This document shows positions 1 to 9,441 of a stretch of DNA of 20,632 nucleotides, one piece after another. The first letter of the stretch is position 1; every line of letters begins with the position of its first letter. The translations under genes were made by a program, and so were the position numbers. Origin of the DNA: Conidiobolus incongruus B7586 (Eukaryota; Entomophthoromycota; Entomophthoromycetes; Entomophthorales; Conidiobolaceae); the NCBI GenBank assembly GCA_000697335.1, contig JNEM01010710.1:1-20632 (forward strand), read 5' to 3'. The notes under the pieces were generated by a model, which was given only the letters and a program-made list of their open reading frames with translations, did no database searches and was not told where the DNA came from.

Positions 1-36
1 CAATATAATTAATTATTAAGCAAATATAAAACCAGT

Positions 37-1380
37 ATGCCACCATCTATTATAGCACCTAAAGTAGGCATATTTCATTTGTTTACCAACGTACCTAAAT
101 TTACGAAATATATTAATATTGGTATTGTATTATTCCCTCTAATTTATTTAATTTTCAATAATTTAACTGAAAACACTTTGGATATTGAATTTACTCCTAT
201 TTCGTAAGTTTTACTTGTCACTATTCTTTGCTATTATTTGATTTTTAATTGAAATATATAGATTTTACAGAAAACCTTGGACTTTAGTAACTTTTCCATT
301 TTTTCAACCGGATATATTATCTGTAAGTTAAATTGAATATTTATAAATATCTTATTTATAAAAATTAATTGGATATAGATCATCTTTTTACCTTTAATTC
401 ACTTCATCTCTTGTAAATACTTTGAACCTCAATGGACTAGTCGAGAACTCTTCTTCTTTTGGTTTTTAATCAACTTCCTCTCAGCTATTTCAACAAGTTT
501 CGTTTATACTATAAGTTATACTATTAAACAAAAGCCTTCAGAATAGTAAGTTATGCAATTTTTAATTGATATTTTAAATTTATACAAATTTGAATGTAGT
601 GAGTTGATTACCATTAAAGGTCTATTACCTATTTTAGCAGCTTTTACAGTTGCATATAAGCAAGCTATACCTGAGTATAAAATTAAACTATTCAAAAATT
701 TTGTTGGATTCAAACTCAAAGTAAGCGTCATATAATATTTCTATATAAATTCAATTTTTAACGATATTTAATAGCAATTACCTGGATTATTTTTAATCAT
801 GGTATTAATTAGAAGTATTTTAATGAGAAGTTTTCAATATTTTATAATTAGTTGGTTTGGAATTTTTATTAGTTGGATCTATTTGAGATTTTTTAAAGTT
901 CAAGATTCTATAAGAGGTGATAGATCTGAAACATTTTCTTTCGTTAGCTTTTTCCCTGCTATTATGAGGTAATTATATATTCTATATTTAAAAATATAAT
1001 TTAGTATTAATTGCTATTAACAAATAGACCTCCTCTTAAAGCCTTGTCTAATAGCATTTATGCACTATTAGTCAAATTGAGATTATGTCGTCCCATTCAT
1101 CGTATCAGCTCCTTAGATTTAGAATCTGGTCAATTTTCCTCAAGAGCTATTTTCCCTTCACTTTCATCCCCTACTTCCTCTACTTCTCCCACTGAATCTA
1201 GTAGCCAAAACTACGACAGAAGAAGGTAATATTATACTATTACTTATTTTGAATTTGAAATTTTACCTCATTTAATTAATTAGAGCGATGGCCCTAAAAG
1301 CTTTAGATCAAAGATTAAAAACGAGTCAGTTGAGCCCCATTCTAGAATCTAAAAGTAATAACTCGGATGAAACAAATTGA
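37..1380 (+). CDS. TMEM115: TMEM115/DUF1751-family Golgi membrane protein
   Basis: A seven-exon gene giving 334 residues: 37-203, 262-322, 379-545, 600-720, 775-968, 1028-1225, 1284-1380. All six introns (54-59 nt) start GTAAG or GTAAT and end TAG, and all junctions keep frame. The protein follows the TMEM115 pattern throughout: PWTLVTFP near residue 61, FEPQW near 91, an AAFTVAYKQ segment near 145, YLRFFK near 208, a GDRSETFSFVSFFP block near 220 and RRRAMALKALDQRL near 301. About six hydrophobic segments lie near 24-41, 72-88, 98-122, 136-152, 172-190 and 193-208, followed by a Ser/Thr-rich cytosolic tail. Human TMEM115 is about 350 residues, so the length fits. The family sits in the Golgi, is rhomboid-like without protease activity and is linked to retrograde Golgi-to-ER traffic. 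The ATG is only 36 bases from the window edge, so the promoter lies outside. The 3' end faces the next gene. Confidence 0.9.
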
Positions 1381-1809
1381 TCACCTATTATTCCTCTCAT
1401 ATTATCATGATTATTAGCAAAAATAAATATTTTAATCGTTAACTTAATTATTTTCAAAGTATTATATTTATATAAACAAAAGTTTATAAATGATTTCAAT
1501 TTTTCTTAGTAAATAATGAAATTCAACATTAATATAGCATGATTGAGCCAATTGTGTAATTTTGTAATATAAAATTTGGGTTCATTTCATTAGTAGAATA
1601 GTGTTACTGATAATACTAAACAATAAACTGAAATTTCCTATTATATCACACTGAAATTACACAATCTTCGTTAAATTATAAAAATATAGCTTGGTGTATA
1701 TAAACACTGACATTAATTCCATTTTTTGTAATCAAACCATATTTTATAAAATTAAGACTTAATATTCATTTTTAATAATTTAAGCCAGTTGATTAGATTT
1801 TAACTTTAA
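1381..1809. other. Shared 3' intergenic region with a short inverted repeat
   Basis: A 429-nt AT-rich space between two convergent genes. It must hold both polyadenylation regions, but no sharp signal stands out. The only structure seen is a perfect 12-nt inverted repeat, 1551-1562 against 1654-1665 (ATTGTGTAATTT and its complement). I saw no coding sequence and no RNA gene. Confidence 0.6.
1551..1665. repeat. 115-nt segment bounded by 12-nt inverted repeats
   Basis: ATTGTGTAATTT at 1551-1562 is repeated as its exact complement at 1654-1665. The interior pairs only patchily and the flanks show no target-site duplication. It could be a small MITE-like relic, but a chance repeat in AT-rich DNA is as likely. 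Confidence 0.25.
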
Positions 1810-2488
1810 TTATTTGACCAAGTAAGTGGGCCAGTGGAGACCAGGAACGTGTTCATAGGTATTTTCAGAGATTTGGTATTGGTAGCGGGAGCGAGGAATG
1901 GGAGGGAGGAAGAAAGTATTGTTGGGGATGGTAGCTTGCTTCTCCAAAGCTTCAGTCAAAGTTAAACCAGATTCGGCGGCATTAACAACTTGTCCAGCTT
2001 CGTTGGATTTGGGAGCTTCGAGGCTAATATAACCAAGTTAATAAAATGATAAAAATTCTTATTTAAGAAGTGATTACCTAGCTTGGTCGGGAGCGCTCAA
2101 CAATTTAGCGACATCAGCTTGAGTATATAAGGCAACTTGGGGATAGTTACGACGAACATCTCTCTTATAGTAATAGTTGTCGCTCAATTTGCTGGCAGGA
2201 CCTTTGGGAGGGACATAGGCATCAGTTTCTCTAAAAATAATAAATTAGTATATGAAGAAAATAAGAAGAATTAGTATTCAATATTTACTTGGAAGTGGGA
2301 TTACGGTAGGTTCCAGGTTTAAAAGTAGATTCAGATAAAGAAGGATTCTAAAATAAGATAATAATTAGTTAAAATTGAATTGGCAAATGTATAATTATTT
2401 GAAATTGATTGTTGAAACTTCAAGCATATTACTGATTAATACTTACGATAGAGAAAATATTTTTAATAACCCTAAATAAAGCGGCCAT
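1810..2488 (-). CDS. NUZM: Mitochondrial complex I accessory subunit, NDUFA7/NUZM family
   Basis: A four-exon gene on the minus strand: 2488-2447, 2347-2289, 2230-2078, 2023-1810, encoding 155 residues. Introns are 99, 58 and 54 nt, each GT-AG and frame-keeping. None of the exons is long enough to be noticed alone; the gene appears only after splicing. The key evidence is the block PPKGPASKLSDNYYYKRD at residues 41-58, which matches the conserved core of NDUFA7 (B14.5a), where proline and glycine residues precede KLSxNYY and an RDxRR motif. The N-terminus (MAALFRVIKNIFSI) is basic and amphipathic, as expected for a mitochondrial protein. The fungal form carries a longer C-terminal part ending HVPGLHWPTYLVK. 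The role is a small supernumerary subunit of the NADH:ubiquinone oxidoreductase peripheral arm. Its presence shows that the organism keeps complex I. Exon bases are clearly GC-richer than the surroundings. The first intron is the longest seen in this window. Confidence 0.85.
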
Positions 2489-3868
2489 TTTGAGCTAAAT
2501 CAAAAATGGTGTGTTAATTAAATGTTTATTATGAAGAATTTTGGTGCTAAATTTTAAAAAATTCAATTTTATTTATATAATACAATTAAATTGAAAGAAT
2601 ATAACATAACTATTTTTCTTATAATATTTGATTATTTATATAGTGTACATACTTTAAATAAACTTAAAATATTATTTTATGTAATAATCAAGTTTCTTAA
2701 ATTTGATCACTGATAGATTAAATTTTAAATATCAATTGATCTATATCTTTGGTTTTATATTTATTTATGGGATTGAATCAGATGATTTTAAAATTGAAAC
2801 TTAAATGTTCACAAATGACTCTGAAATCAATTCAAATATAATTTATTACAAATATCAAATTTTTAATCAATTAGCGAAAAAAATAGCCTATTTATTGATT
2901 AATCAAAGCTTTTTATAAAATAAATTCTTTATGATTTATTAATCGTAATTAAAAATAGTTTAAATTTTAGGTTAGAAATAATATCCAAATTTAAAATATC
3001 TATATGAGTTTCATGCAATTTTATTTATCTACAATTTCATCCAAAATAATACATTGTTCTTGGTTTAGTTCAGACCAGTCAATAACTAGTAATCTTTATT
3101 TTGATGTGATCTATACCTTGATTGAATTCTTTGCCTGGATTTAGATTATGTATGCTTGATATTATAAAGTAGTAAATAATACAATAGTATGTTGCATGAC
3201 ATACAGACATTAAATATTTCATTACAGAGTATTCTCATATTGATGGAAATAAAGCACTTCTAACTGAACAATTAGTGTTGATAATATTATTTCAAATTAT
3301 ATATATAATAATAAGAATTTTGACTAGAAAATTATATAATGTTTTTATTGTAATTAATAATTTTTTGAATAATATCTAGTAGAATCTTCAATTGGAAACT
3401 CCAAAGTGATATATGGAATCAAATTTTTTATAATTAATTAAAATTTTTGTAAATTTGAATCAAAATGAAAAATTTTATTTGCAAGTAAAAAAACCAATAT
3501 TGATAGATATATAAAGACATATCAGAATATATTAATAGAATTCTATATAAAGTTTTCAACTAAGCTTAATTATTATACTGTTCTAGAAAATTAAATTATT
3601 GAGATAATTTCATTTTATATCGTAATAATGTTTCAAAGCAAACATATAATATGATAAAATTTAATTTCAAAATTATTTAGATCATTTATTAACATTTACT
3701 TACGATATATTTCTATTTTACATATCGACCCGTTGAAACAAATTAGTATAATTACAATATAAAACTTATCCAAATAAAAATATAAGAAATCCAAAATAAT
3801 TTTTTATTCTATAATGTAAAAGCAGATATAGTTAAAAAATATGTTTAAAATTTGATCAATTATGGCTA
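2489..3868. other. 1.4-kb AT-rich intergenic stretch
   Basis: This lies upstream of the complex I gene and downstream of GST copy 1. It is AT-rich with many poly-A and poly-T tracts. I looked for spliced coding blocks, tRNA arms and terminal repeats on both strands and found none. The first part presumably holds the promoter of the complex I gene. The slightly GC-richer patch around 3040-3250 has no recognisable reading frame. Confidence 0.5.
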
Positions 3869-4932
3869 TTAATCACGCACTGGGGCATTTAAATCTAATA
3901 AATTTTTATCAAATTCAAGTTCAATGCTAATTGACTAATGAATTTACCTGGACCACGCCCAATTGGAGCTATTCCAGTTGGATTGATTTTCTTCATGCTG
4001 GGACTTGTATAGTATCCTTTGACAATATGCTCGAAATTTAAAGTTTCAGCAACTATTACAATTTCATTAGACTTACACAATATTGAAAGAGTTGTATATT
4101 ATTTCTTACCTCTAGGCAATTGATAAATACGTCGAGCCCAATTCAAGATATGTGGATAATCATGTGTGATGGATTTCAAATTAGTCTTAAAATGACCATG
4201 GTAAACAGGATCAAAGCGAACAATAGTTGTCCAAAGTCTGATGTCAGCTTCTGTAATTTGATTACCTATCAAATACTTGTTTTTAGATAGGATTTCTTCA
4301 ACCCTATCTAAACTCTTGAATAATGGATAAACATGATTTTCATAAGCTTCCTGAATGGTGGCGAATCCACACTTGTAAACGCCGTTATTAATGTCATGAT
4401 AAATCCATTCATTGATTTCATCAATTTGAGAGCGGAGGTTTTCAGGATAAAAGTCAATGATACGATATTCTTCAGGTAGTAAATCATTAAAAGCGCTATT
4501 GAAAATACGAATAATTTCGGAACTTTCATTATTGACAATTGTATTCAATTTTTTATCCCATAGCACAGGTACAGTATATAAATCAGAGTAATTGGGATCA
4601 GCTTTGAGATAGATTTCCTTAAGATATTTAGCATGATTCACAGTATCTGGAATACATCCTGGAGTTTCTTCAGAAGTGCTAAATTTCCATCCATTCTCGT
4701 CCATGTAGTAATCTACTATCGATAATCCAACGATATTTTCCAAATGTTTTTGCTTGTAAAAGATCAAAGTTCTATGAGCCCAAGGACAAAGTAACGAGAT
4801 ATATAAATGGTATCGGTTTGCTTCGGGTTGGAATTTGGCATTAGGATCGTTGGAGATAAAATTTCTGAAATTGGATACTTGGCGTCTGAATTCACCATCA
4901 GTTTTACCTGATTGATTATTAACTTTAGTCAT
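3869..4932 (-). CDS. ECM4: Glutathionyl-hydroquinone reductase-like transferase (ECM4/xi-class GST), copy 1
   Basis: Three exons, 4932-4110, 4052-3948 and 3894-3869, give 317 residues. Read without splicing, the frame would stop early after LPRGKK. Intron 1 (57 nt) restores QLPR-VAETLNFEHI, and intron 2 (53 nt) leads to a 26-nt last exon encoding DLNAPVRD. The family signature is strong: NRYHLYIS before the active-site CPWAHR (Cys49), PETPGCI-type and TVPVLWDKK blocks, NNESSEIIRIFN, an all-alpha C-terminal domain with EADIRLWTTIVRFDPVYHGHFK, and the closing INPTGI-PIG motif. Members use Cys49 to remove glutathione from glutathionyl-hydroquinones and are cytosolic or peroxisomal in fungi. Length is normal for the family. 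Copy 2 lies inverted at the right end and a decayed copy lies just upstream. Short upstream blocks at 4933-4981, 5257-5273 and 5363-5376 are shared with copy 2 and may be regulatory. Confidence 0.88.
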
Positions 4933-4981
4933 ATTTCTAAATAACTACAACTTTAATTAATATTGAATTTCAAACTAATAG
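4933..4981 (-). promoter_or_regulatory. 49-nt leader next to the start codon, identical in GST copy 2
   Basis: The 49 bases directly upstream of the copy 1 ATG are identical, in gene orientation, to 18535-18583 before copy 2. Identity ends abruptly further upstream. It is probably the 5' untranslated leader or core promoter kept from the duplication. The decayed third copy lacks it. Confidence 0.6.
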
Positions 4982-5256
4982 AAAATATAAACGATGTAAA
5001 ATATAGAATAGTTTTTAACTTTTTGCATTATTAATTGATATTATAGTCCAAATTAACCATATAATTAATCATATTGAAAAGTTCTTACTTTTTCAAGTGT
5101 TGAATAATAGAATTTGAGATGTAATTTTTGTCAGCTATTTCTGTTCCTTTTATACTACATCAAAATGTAAACAATTAAATCATGTTGTTTTTTTTCTAAT
5201 ACACATAATTTATAATTCTATTATAAATACAAATTTCAATTAGAAATCATTAAAGC

Positions 5257-5273
5257 AGAATGGAAATTAGCTA
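5257..5273 (-). promoter_or_regulatory. 17-nt block shared by both GST promoters
   Basis: TAGCTAATTTCCATTCT, read on the minus strand, recurs exactly at 18282-18298 upstream of copy 2. The block lies 325 nt before the ATG here and 286 nt before it there. The surrounding DNA has diverged, so the block may be a binding site. No known factor is assigned. Confidence 0.45.
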
Positions 5274-5362
5274 GATAAGGATAAATTTTCTAAATCTATA
5301 TCATTACACAAATTATAAAAGATTGTCAAGTATTACACTAATTTTTAATTGATGTATTTTTC

Positions 5363-5376
5363 ATTCGGACCCTGAT
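5363..5376 (-). promoter_or_regulatory. 14-nt ATCAGGGTCCGAAT box shared by both GST promoters
   Basis: This is exactly repeated at 18188-18201. A degenerate GTGT(A/T)ACAT sits just upstream of it in both copies. It lies 431 nt before the ATG here and 383 nt in copy 2, and it stands out as a GC-rich word in very AT-rich DNA. A role in stress or inducible control of the transferase genes is inferred, not shown. Confidence 0.5.
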
Positions 5377-6786
5377 CTTTCCAGAATGTAACACTTTGAA
5401 TACTTAATATAGAAAAATCATTATTACAATTTTAGATTATCTACAAATTGAGCAATTTATATTAAAAATCTGAGAGAATTAAATAATTTTATTATATTAA
5501 TTAGATTAGCAATAAATAAATCTAGATTTTCTAAGATTTGTACTAGATTGAATTCAATTGAGAGTATAATACTATTCATAGATATTATTGAAACAGAAGG
5601 GTTAAGGATTTTATCTTTTATTAGAATTTTATATATTAAATATAAAAAATCATATCACAATTAACATACATCTTGTAGCCTAAAATTAATATCATACATT
5701 TAACGCATAATTTTATCAACAAATATTAAATGTTAAAATAAATATTTAAAATTTAATAATTCAATTTTATACTATTTTATCAATCTAAAATACCTATATT
5801 TTGGATGTTATTTAAGTGTTCTGATATAAATTTTAATATATTTAATGATAAACTACTATTAATATATATGATTAAATCTAAACAATATATTAACAAGCTG
5901 AATATTGAAATTGCTATTTCAAGTCCTTTAATATGATTTAACTTTCATAGTGGTAAAAAACATCTCAAAATTTAATTTTAATTCTATTTATATGAGGATA
6001 ATGTTGATATAATATATTTTGAAAATGTCAGATGTTATAAAATACCATAAATATATTCTTACCGATCTCTAAAATGTCAAGGTTAATAAACAATATTTTA
6101 TTCATATTTTACTTGTTGCATGGTGTGATAATATCGATTTATTTTCTATAACCTATCAATCAGACAATGATTTCAGTTCATATTTCACATAATTATTTCT
6201 AAATTTGAGTCATTCAATTAACTACACATAGTCATTTTGCCTTTAAATCAAACTTAATTCCTTGCCACGTAACTTCGATGGTTTCGTTTCAAGTCTCTTG
6301 CATAATTGCTTACAGAACCATCTCATCCCTCACATCATTATATTAATTATGTTTTTCTCATTTTTTTCAACAAGCTCTTTAGAATAAGTAATAAAAGTAA
6401 AATTAATTATGCTAAAGTGATACTAAATTCTTTTGCCTTTATTCAATATTATTCAAATAATATTAGTTATATTTAAAGTTGGCCCACATCATAACAAAAT
6501 GGTCAATATATTAAATTTTTAAGTTGAGATTTTACATCAACTGTCAGCGAAACATCATATAATTTGCTATTGAGCAGATATAGCAAATATATTATTAGTG
6601 TATCATGATTAGCATCAATATTATATGAAGATTATTCTATTACACATTCTGAATAATAAGTTTTCACTTGAAAGTATAGTTATAACATGTATTATAATTA
6701 CTTCAAGGATCTTTAGTAATAGTATAAATTTTTGTGAAATAATATATATTAGTTCACAAAAGTTTTTAATAATTTATTGAATTAAT

Positions 6787-7846
6787 TTAATTACGAACTG
6801 AGATATTCATATCTATATATTGTATTTTTGTTATTTTTGGTTCAATATATATCGCTATTCATATTACCTAGACTACAGCTAACTGGTTAAACTCCAGTAG
6901 GGTTGATGCTGAACTTAGCACTTTCATAATAACCTTTAACAGTATGTTCCAAATTTAAAGTTTCGGCAACTATAACCATTATATAAGTCGTTTATAATAT
7001 TGAAAGAATTATATACTAATGCTTTCCTCCAGATAATTGATAAATACGATGAGCCCAATTCAAAATATGAGGATAATTGTGTATGATAGATTTCAAATTA
7101 GTCTTAAAATGATCATGATAAACAGGATCAAAGCGAACAATAGTTGTCCAAAGTCTGATGTCAGCTTCTGTAATTTGATTACCTATCAAATACTCGTTTT
7201 TAGATAGGATCTCTTTATCCCTATCTAAACTCTTGAATAATAGATATATATGATTATCATAAGTTTTCTAAGTAGTAACAAATCAAAATTTATAAACACC
7301 ATTGTTAATATTGTTGTAAATCTATCCATTGGTTTAGTCAATTTGGAAACGAACAGATTGAAGATAGGAGCCAATATCTCGAACTTCTTCGGGCAATCAG
7401 TTATGGAAAGCAGTATTAAACATATGAATAATTCCAGAAATTTCATTATCAACGATAGCATTCAACTGCTTATCTCATATAATAGCATTGGTAAATTTAA
7501 TATTATAATAGCGATCCATTTTGAAATAAATTTTTCTAATGTATATAGCACTATCCACAGCTTCTGGAATACTCCTTGAGGTTCTTTGGGGAGTACTGGA
7601 TTTTCATCTCTTATCACTCATTTAACATTCCAAATTTGATAAGTATATGATCTCATCTTTTTATTCTTCTTGTAAACAAAATATGGGATGGGCCCAAGCA
7701 CAAATGTATGAGCGCTTCAAGTTTTAACAACCAGCTTAAGCTCGGAATTTGGTATTAGGATTACTGCTTACAATATCACGGAAACTGGAGAATAAGTGCT
7801 TAAATTCACCAGTCAACTTGTTTGTTTGGGTATTTTTATCAGTCAT
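6787..7846 (-). pseudogene. Decayed third copy of the ECM4-like GST gene
   Basis: On the minus strand this region follows the three-exon plan of the two intact GST genes. It starts at an ATG (7846-7844, reading MTDKNTQTNKLTGEF), keeps the EADIRLWTTIVRFDPVYHDHFK region and an INPTG motif, and ends in a 26-nt last exon (6812-6787) reading DMNISVRN and stop. It is broken: a stop follows codon 36 (about 7738), the frame shifts before the active site, CPWAHR has become CAWAHP, the intron 1 donor GT is now GA, and a stop replaces the residue after INPTGV. Its start region and promoter do not resemble those of the intact copies, so it was probably an older, separate paralogue rather than a fresh duplicate. 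A 92-nt part (7119-7210) differs from copy 1 (4202-4293) by one base. Confidence 0.85.
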
Positions 7847-8299
7847 TTTACAAAATAATAATAATGCTAATTAATTATAATCATGATGAATCGTAAAATT
7901 GAATAAATTTCAAATAATCAAGTTATAATTAAACATTTAATAAATATCTTTAGGTCATTATTTTGAATTGCATTATGAAATACTCTTATAACTTGATCTT
8001 AACATGTATTCTAATCTCATATTGGTATTTTATCTATTTTAATAATAGACAAGTTTTATTATTAATATTTAGATTAATTTATGAGTAAAATTCGATGAAT
8101 CGACGATGTAACTGAGTTATTGTCATAAATTGAAATAACCAGATAAAAAAATTTAACTAAAATTAAAACAAAATATAGGTTATTGACAAAATGAAATAAA
8201 TTAAACCATATTAAAAATTTTTAAATAGTAAAATTTTTTATAAGAAATATTAGAATATTTAAAAATTTCAAACAAAAGAAATAAACAAAATAGAAAAAA
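7847..8299. other. Short AT-rich spacer
   Basis: About 450 nt between the GST pseudogene and tRNA-Gln. None of the promoter blocks shared by the intact GST genes is present. The run of A at 8294-8299 reads as TTTTTT on the minus strand and is the RNA polymerase III terminator of tRNA-Gln. Nothing else was seen. Confidence 0.5.
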
Positions 8300-8370
8300 G
8301 CTCTGCCTGAGAATCGAACTCAGATCGCAGGATTCAAAGTCCTGAGTGCTAACCATTACACCAGCGGAGC
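8300..8370 (-). tRNA. tRNA-Gln(TTG)
   Basis: On the minus strand 71 nt fold as a cloverleaf. The acceptor is GCTCCGC against GCAGAGC, the D stem GTGT/GCAC encloses AATGGTTA, and the anticodon stem CAGGA/TCCTG has loop CTTTGAA, giving anticodon TTG (codon CAA, glutamine). The T arm is CTGAG/CTCAG with loop TTCGATT. A T6 terminator follows directly at 8299-8294. No intron and no encoded CCA, as is usual for a nuclear eukaryotic gene. One acceptor pair, 5-68, is C-A rather than a Watson-Crick pair. Confidence 0.92.
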
Positions 8371-9441
8371 TTAATATTGAAGAATATTCAAAACATTTCA
8401 ATATTTCGTAATATTTTATATTTGAATTAACATATTATCCAGTCATTCTCTTCTAATTATTTCATTTTTGAAATAATATTAATATATCTACAATTAAATT
8501 ATTTAAACTAGTTTTTTCATTAATCATCCTTTAGAAATTTTCTTGTATACAATTTTCATTAACTACACTAACCATATATTTTAAACTTTTTATGATCATT
8601 ACACTTGAATATATTCCAAATTAAATACTATTGTTTTTACAAATATCTAAAAATATAATGATAAATTAGTAAGTTTCAATTTGTTTATTGGTTGCTCTAA
8701 GTTTTGTGAATTGTTAAATAATAAAGATGATCATTGTTATTACAACTTGTGAAGGATATTATGGAGGTTAAAGTGACGGATACACTATATTGAAGAACAA
8801 TACTGAGGAAATAAAAGATTAATAATAATGTTATGACATTGTTAAAATCTATGTTAAGAAATTCGGGAATTGTTTTATTATATTAAAAGATAAATTTATC
8901 TTATGAACTTAAGTTAATGATATTAACTCTCTAATATTTCGAATATCATTATATTGTTTTTTTATTTTAATTGGTTAATCGTTAATCGATGTATCACTAT
9001 ATTTTTGTGAATTAATTAATCCAATTTCAAGTTCCAATCTTATGGCATAAAATTAGGATTTTCGTTACCCTAAAGATCTTTATAAATTAGAATAAAATAT
9101 TTTTTGATACGATAATTGAATAATTATACAGTTAATTATGCAATAGAAATTTCAATTAATGCAAATTTGATAATATTAACAATGTAAAAATTTGATCTTC
9201 AATTATTCAGTCAAATATTTAGAGACATTAATTAGCTCTAAGGATTATCTTTTAATGGACTGTTTAGCATTATCCAATAGTCTGGAATTCGTCATCTATA
9301 TAAAATAGTTAAATATAATATAGATTGCTGCAAATATTAACTTATCACTTTTAATTTATTTAAATCATTTTCTAAAGCATTGAAAGTAATATCTTTGTAT
9401 ATATTTATTTTATTTAGAGTGACTATTGTATCTATTGAAAA
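8371..9441. other. Upstream region of the M14-like gene
   Basis: About 1.07 kb, AT-rich. The last part, with a TATA-like stretch near 9398-9410, is the likely core promoter of the gene starting at 9442. No coding sequence, tRNA or repeat was identified. A patch at 8690-8810 is richer in G but has no open frame. Confidence 0.45.

Larger units (their letters stand above)
4982..6786. other. 1.8-kb AT-rich intergenic stretch
   Basis: Upstream region of GST copy 1 and downstream region of the GST pseudogene. Apart from the two short promoter blocks shared with copy 2 (5257-5273, 5363-5376), I see no gene, RNA or repeat. The more mixed patch at 6060-6340 has no sustained reading frame. Confidence 0.5.

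Noticed and set aside
1551-1665. MITE insertion
   Set aside because: Ends are inverted over 12 nt but no target-site duplication or second copy in the window; kept only as a weak repeat.
7225-7579. Open frames on both strands inside the GST pseudogene
   Set aside because: They are out of frame with the GST similarity and arise from the decayed copy.
8201-8401. Minus-strand 66-codon frame over tRNA-Gln
   Set aside because: The sequence is explained by the tRNA and its AT-rich flanks; no family resemblance.
8721-8810. Possible C/D snoRNA (ATGATCA and CTGA about 75 nt apart)
   Set aside because: The C box is imperfect and no terminal stem pairs the ends.
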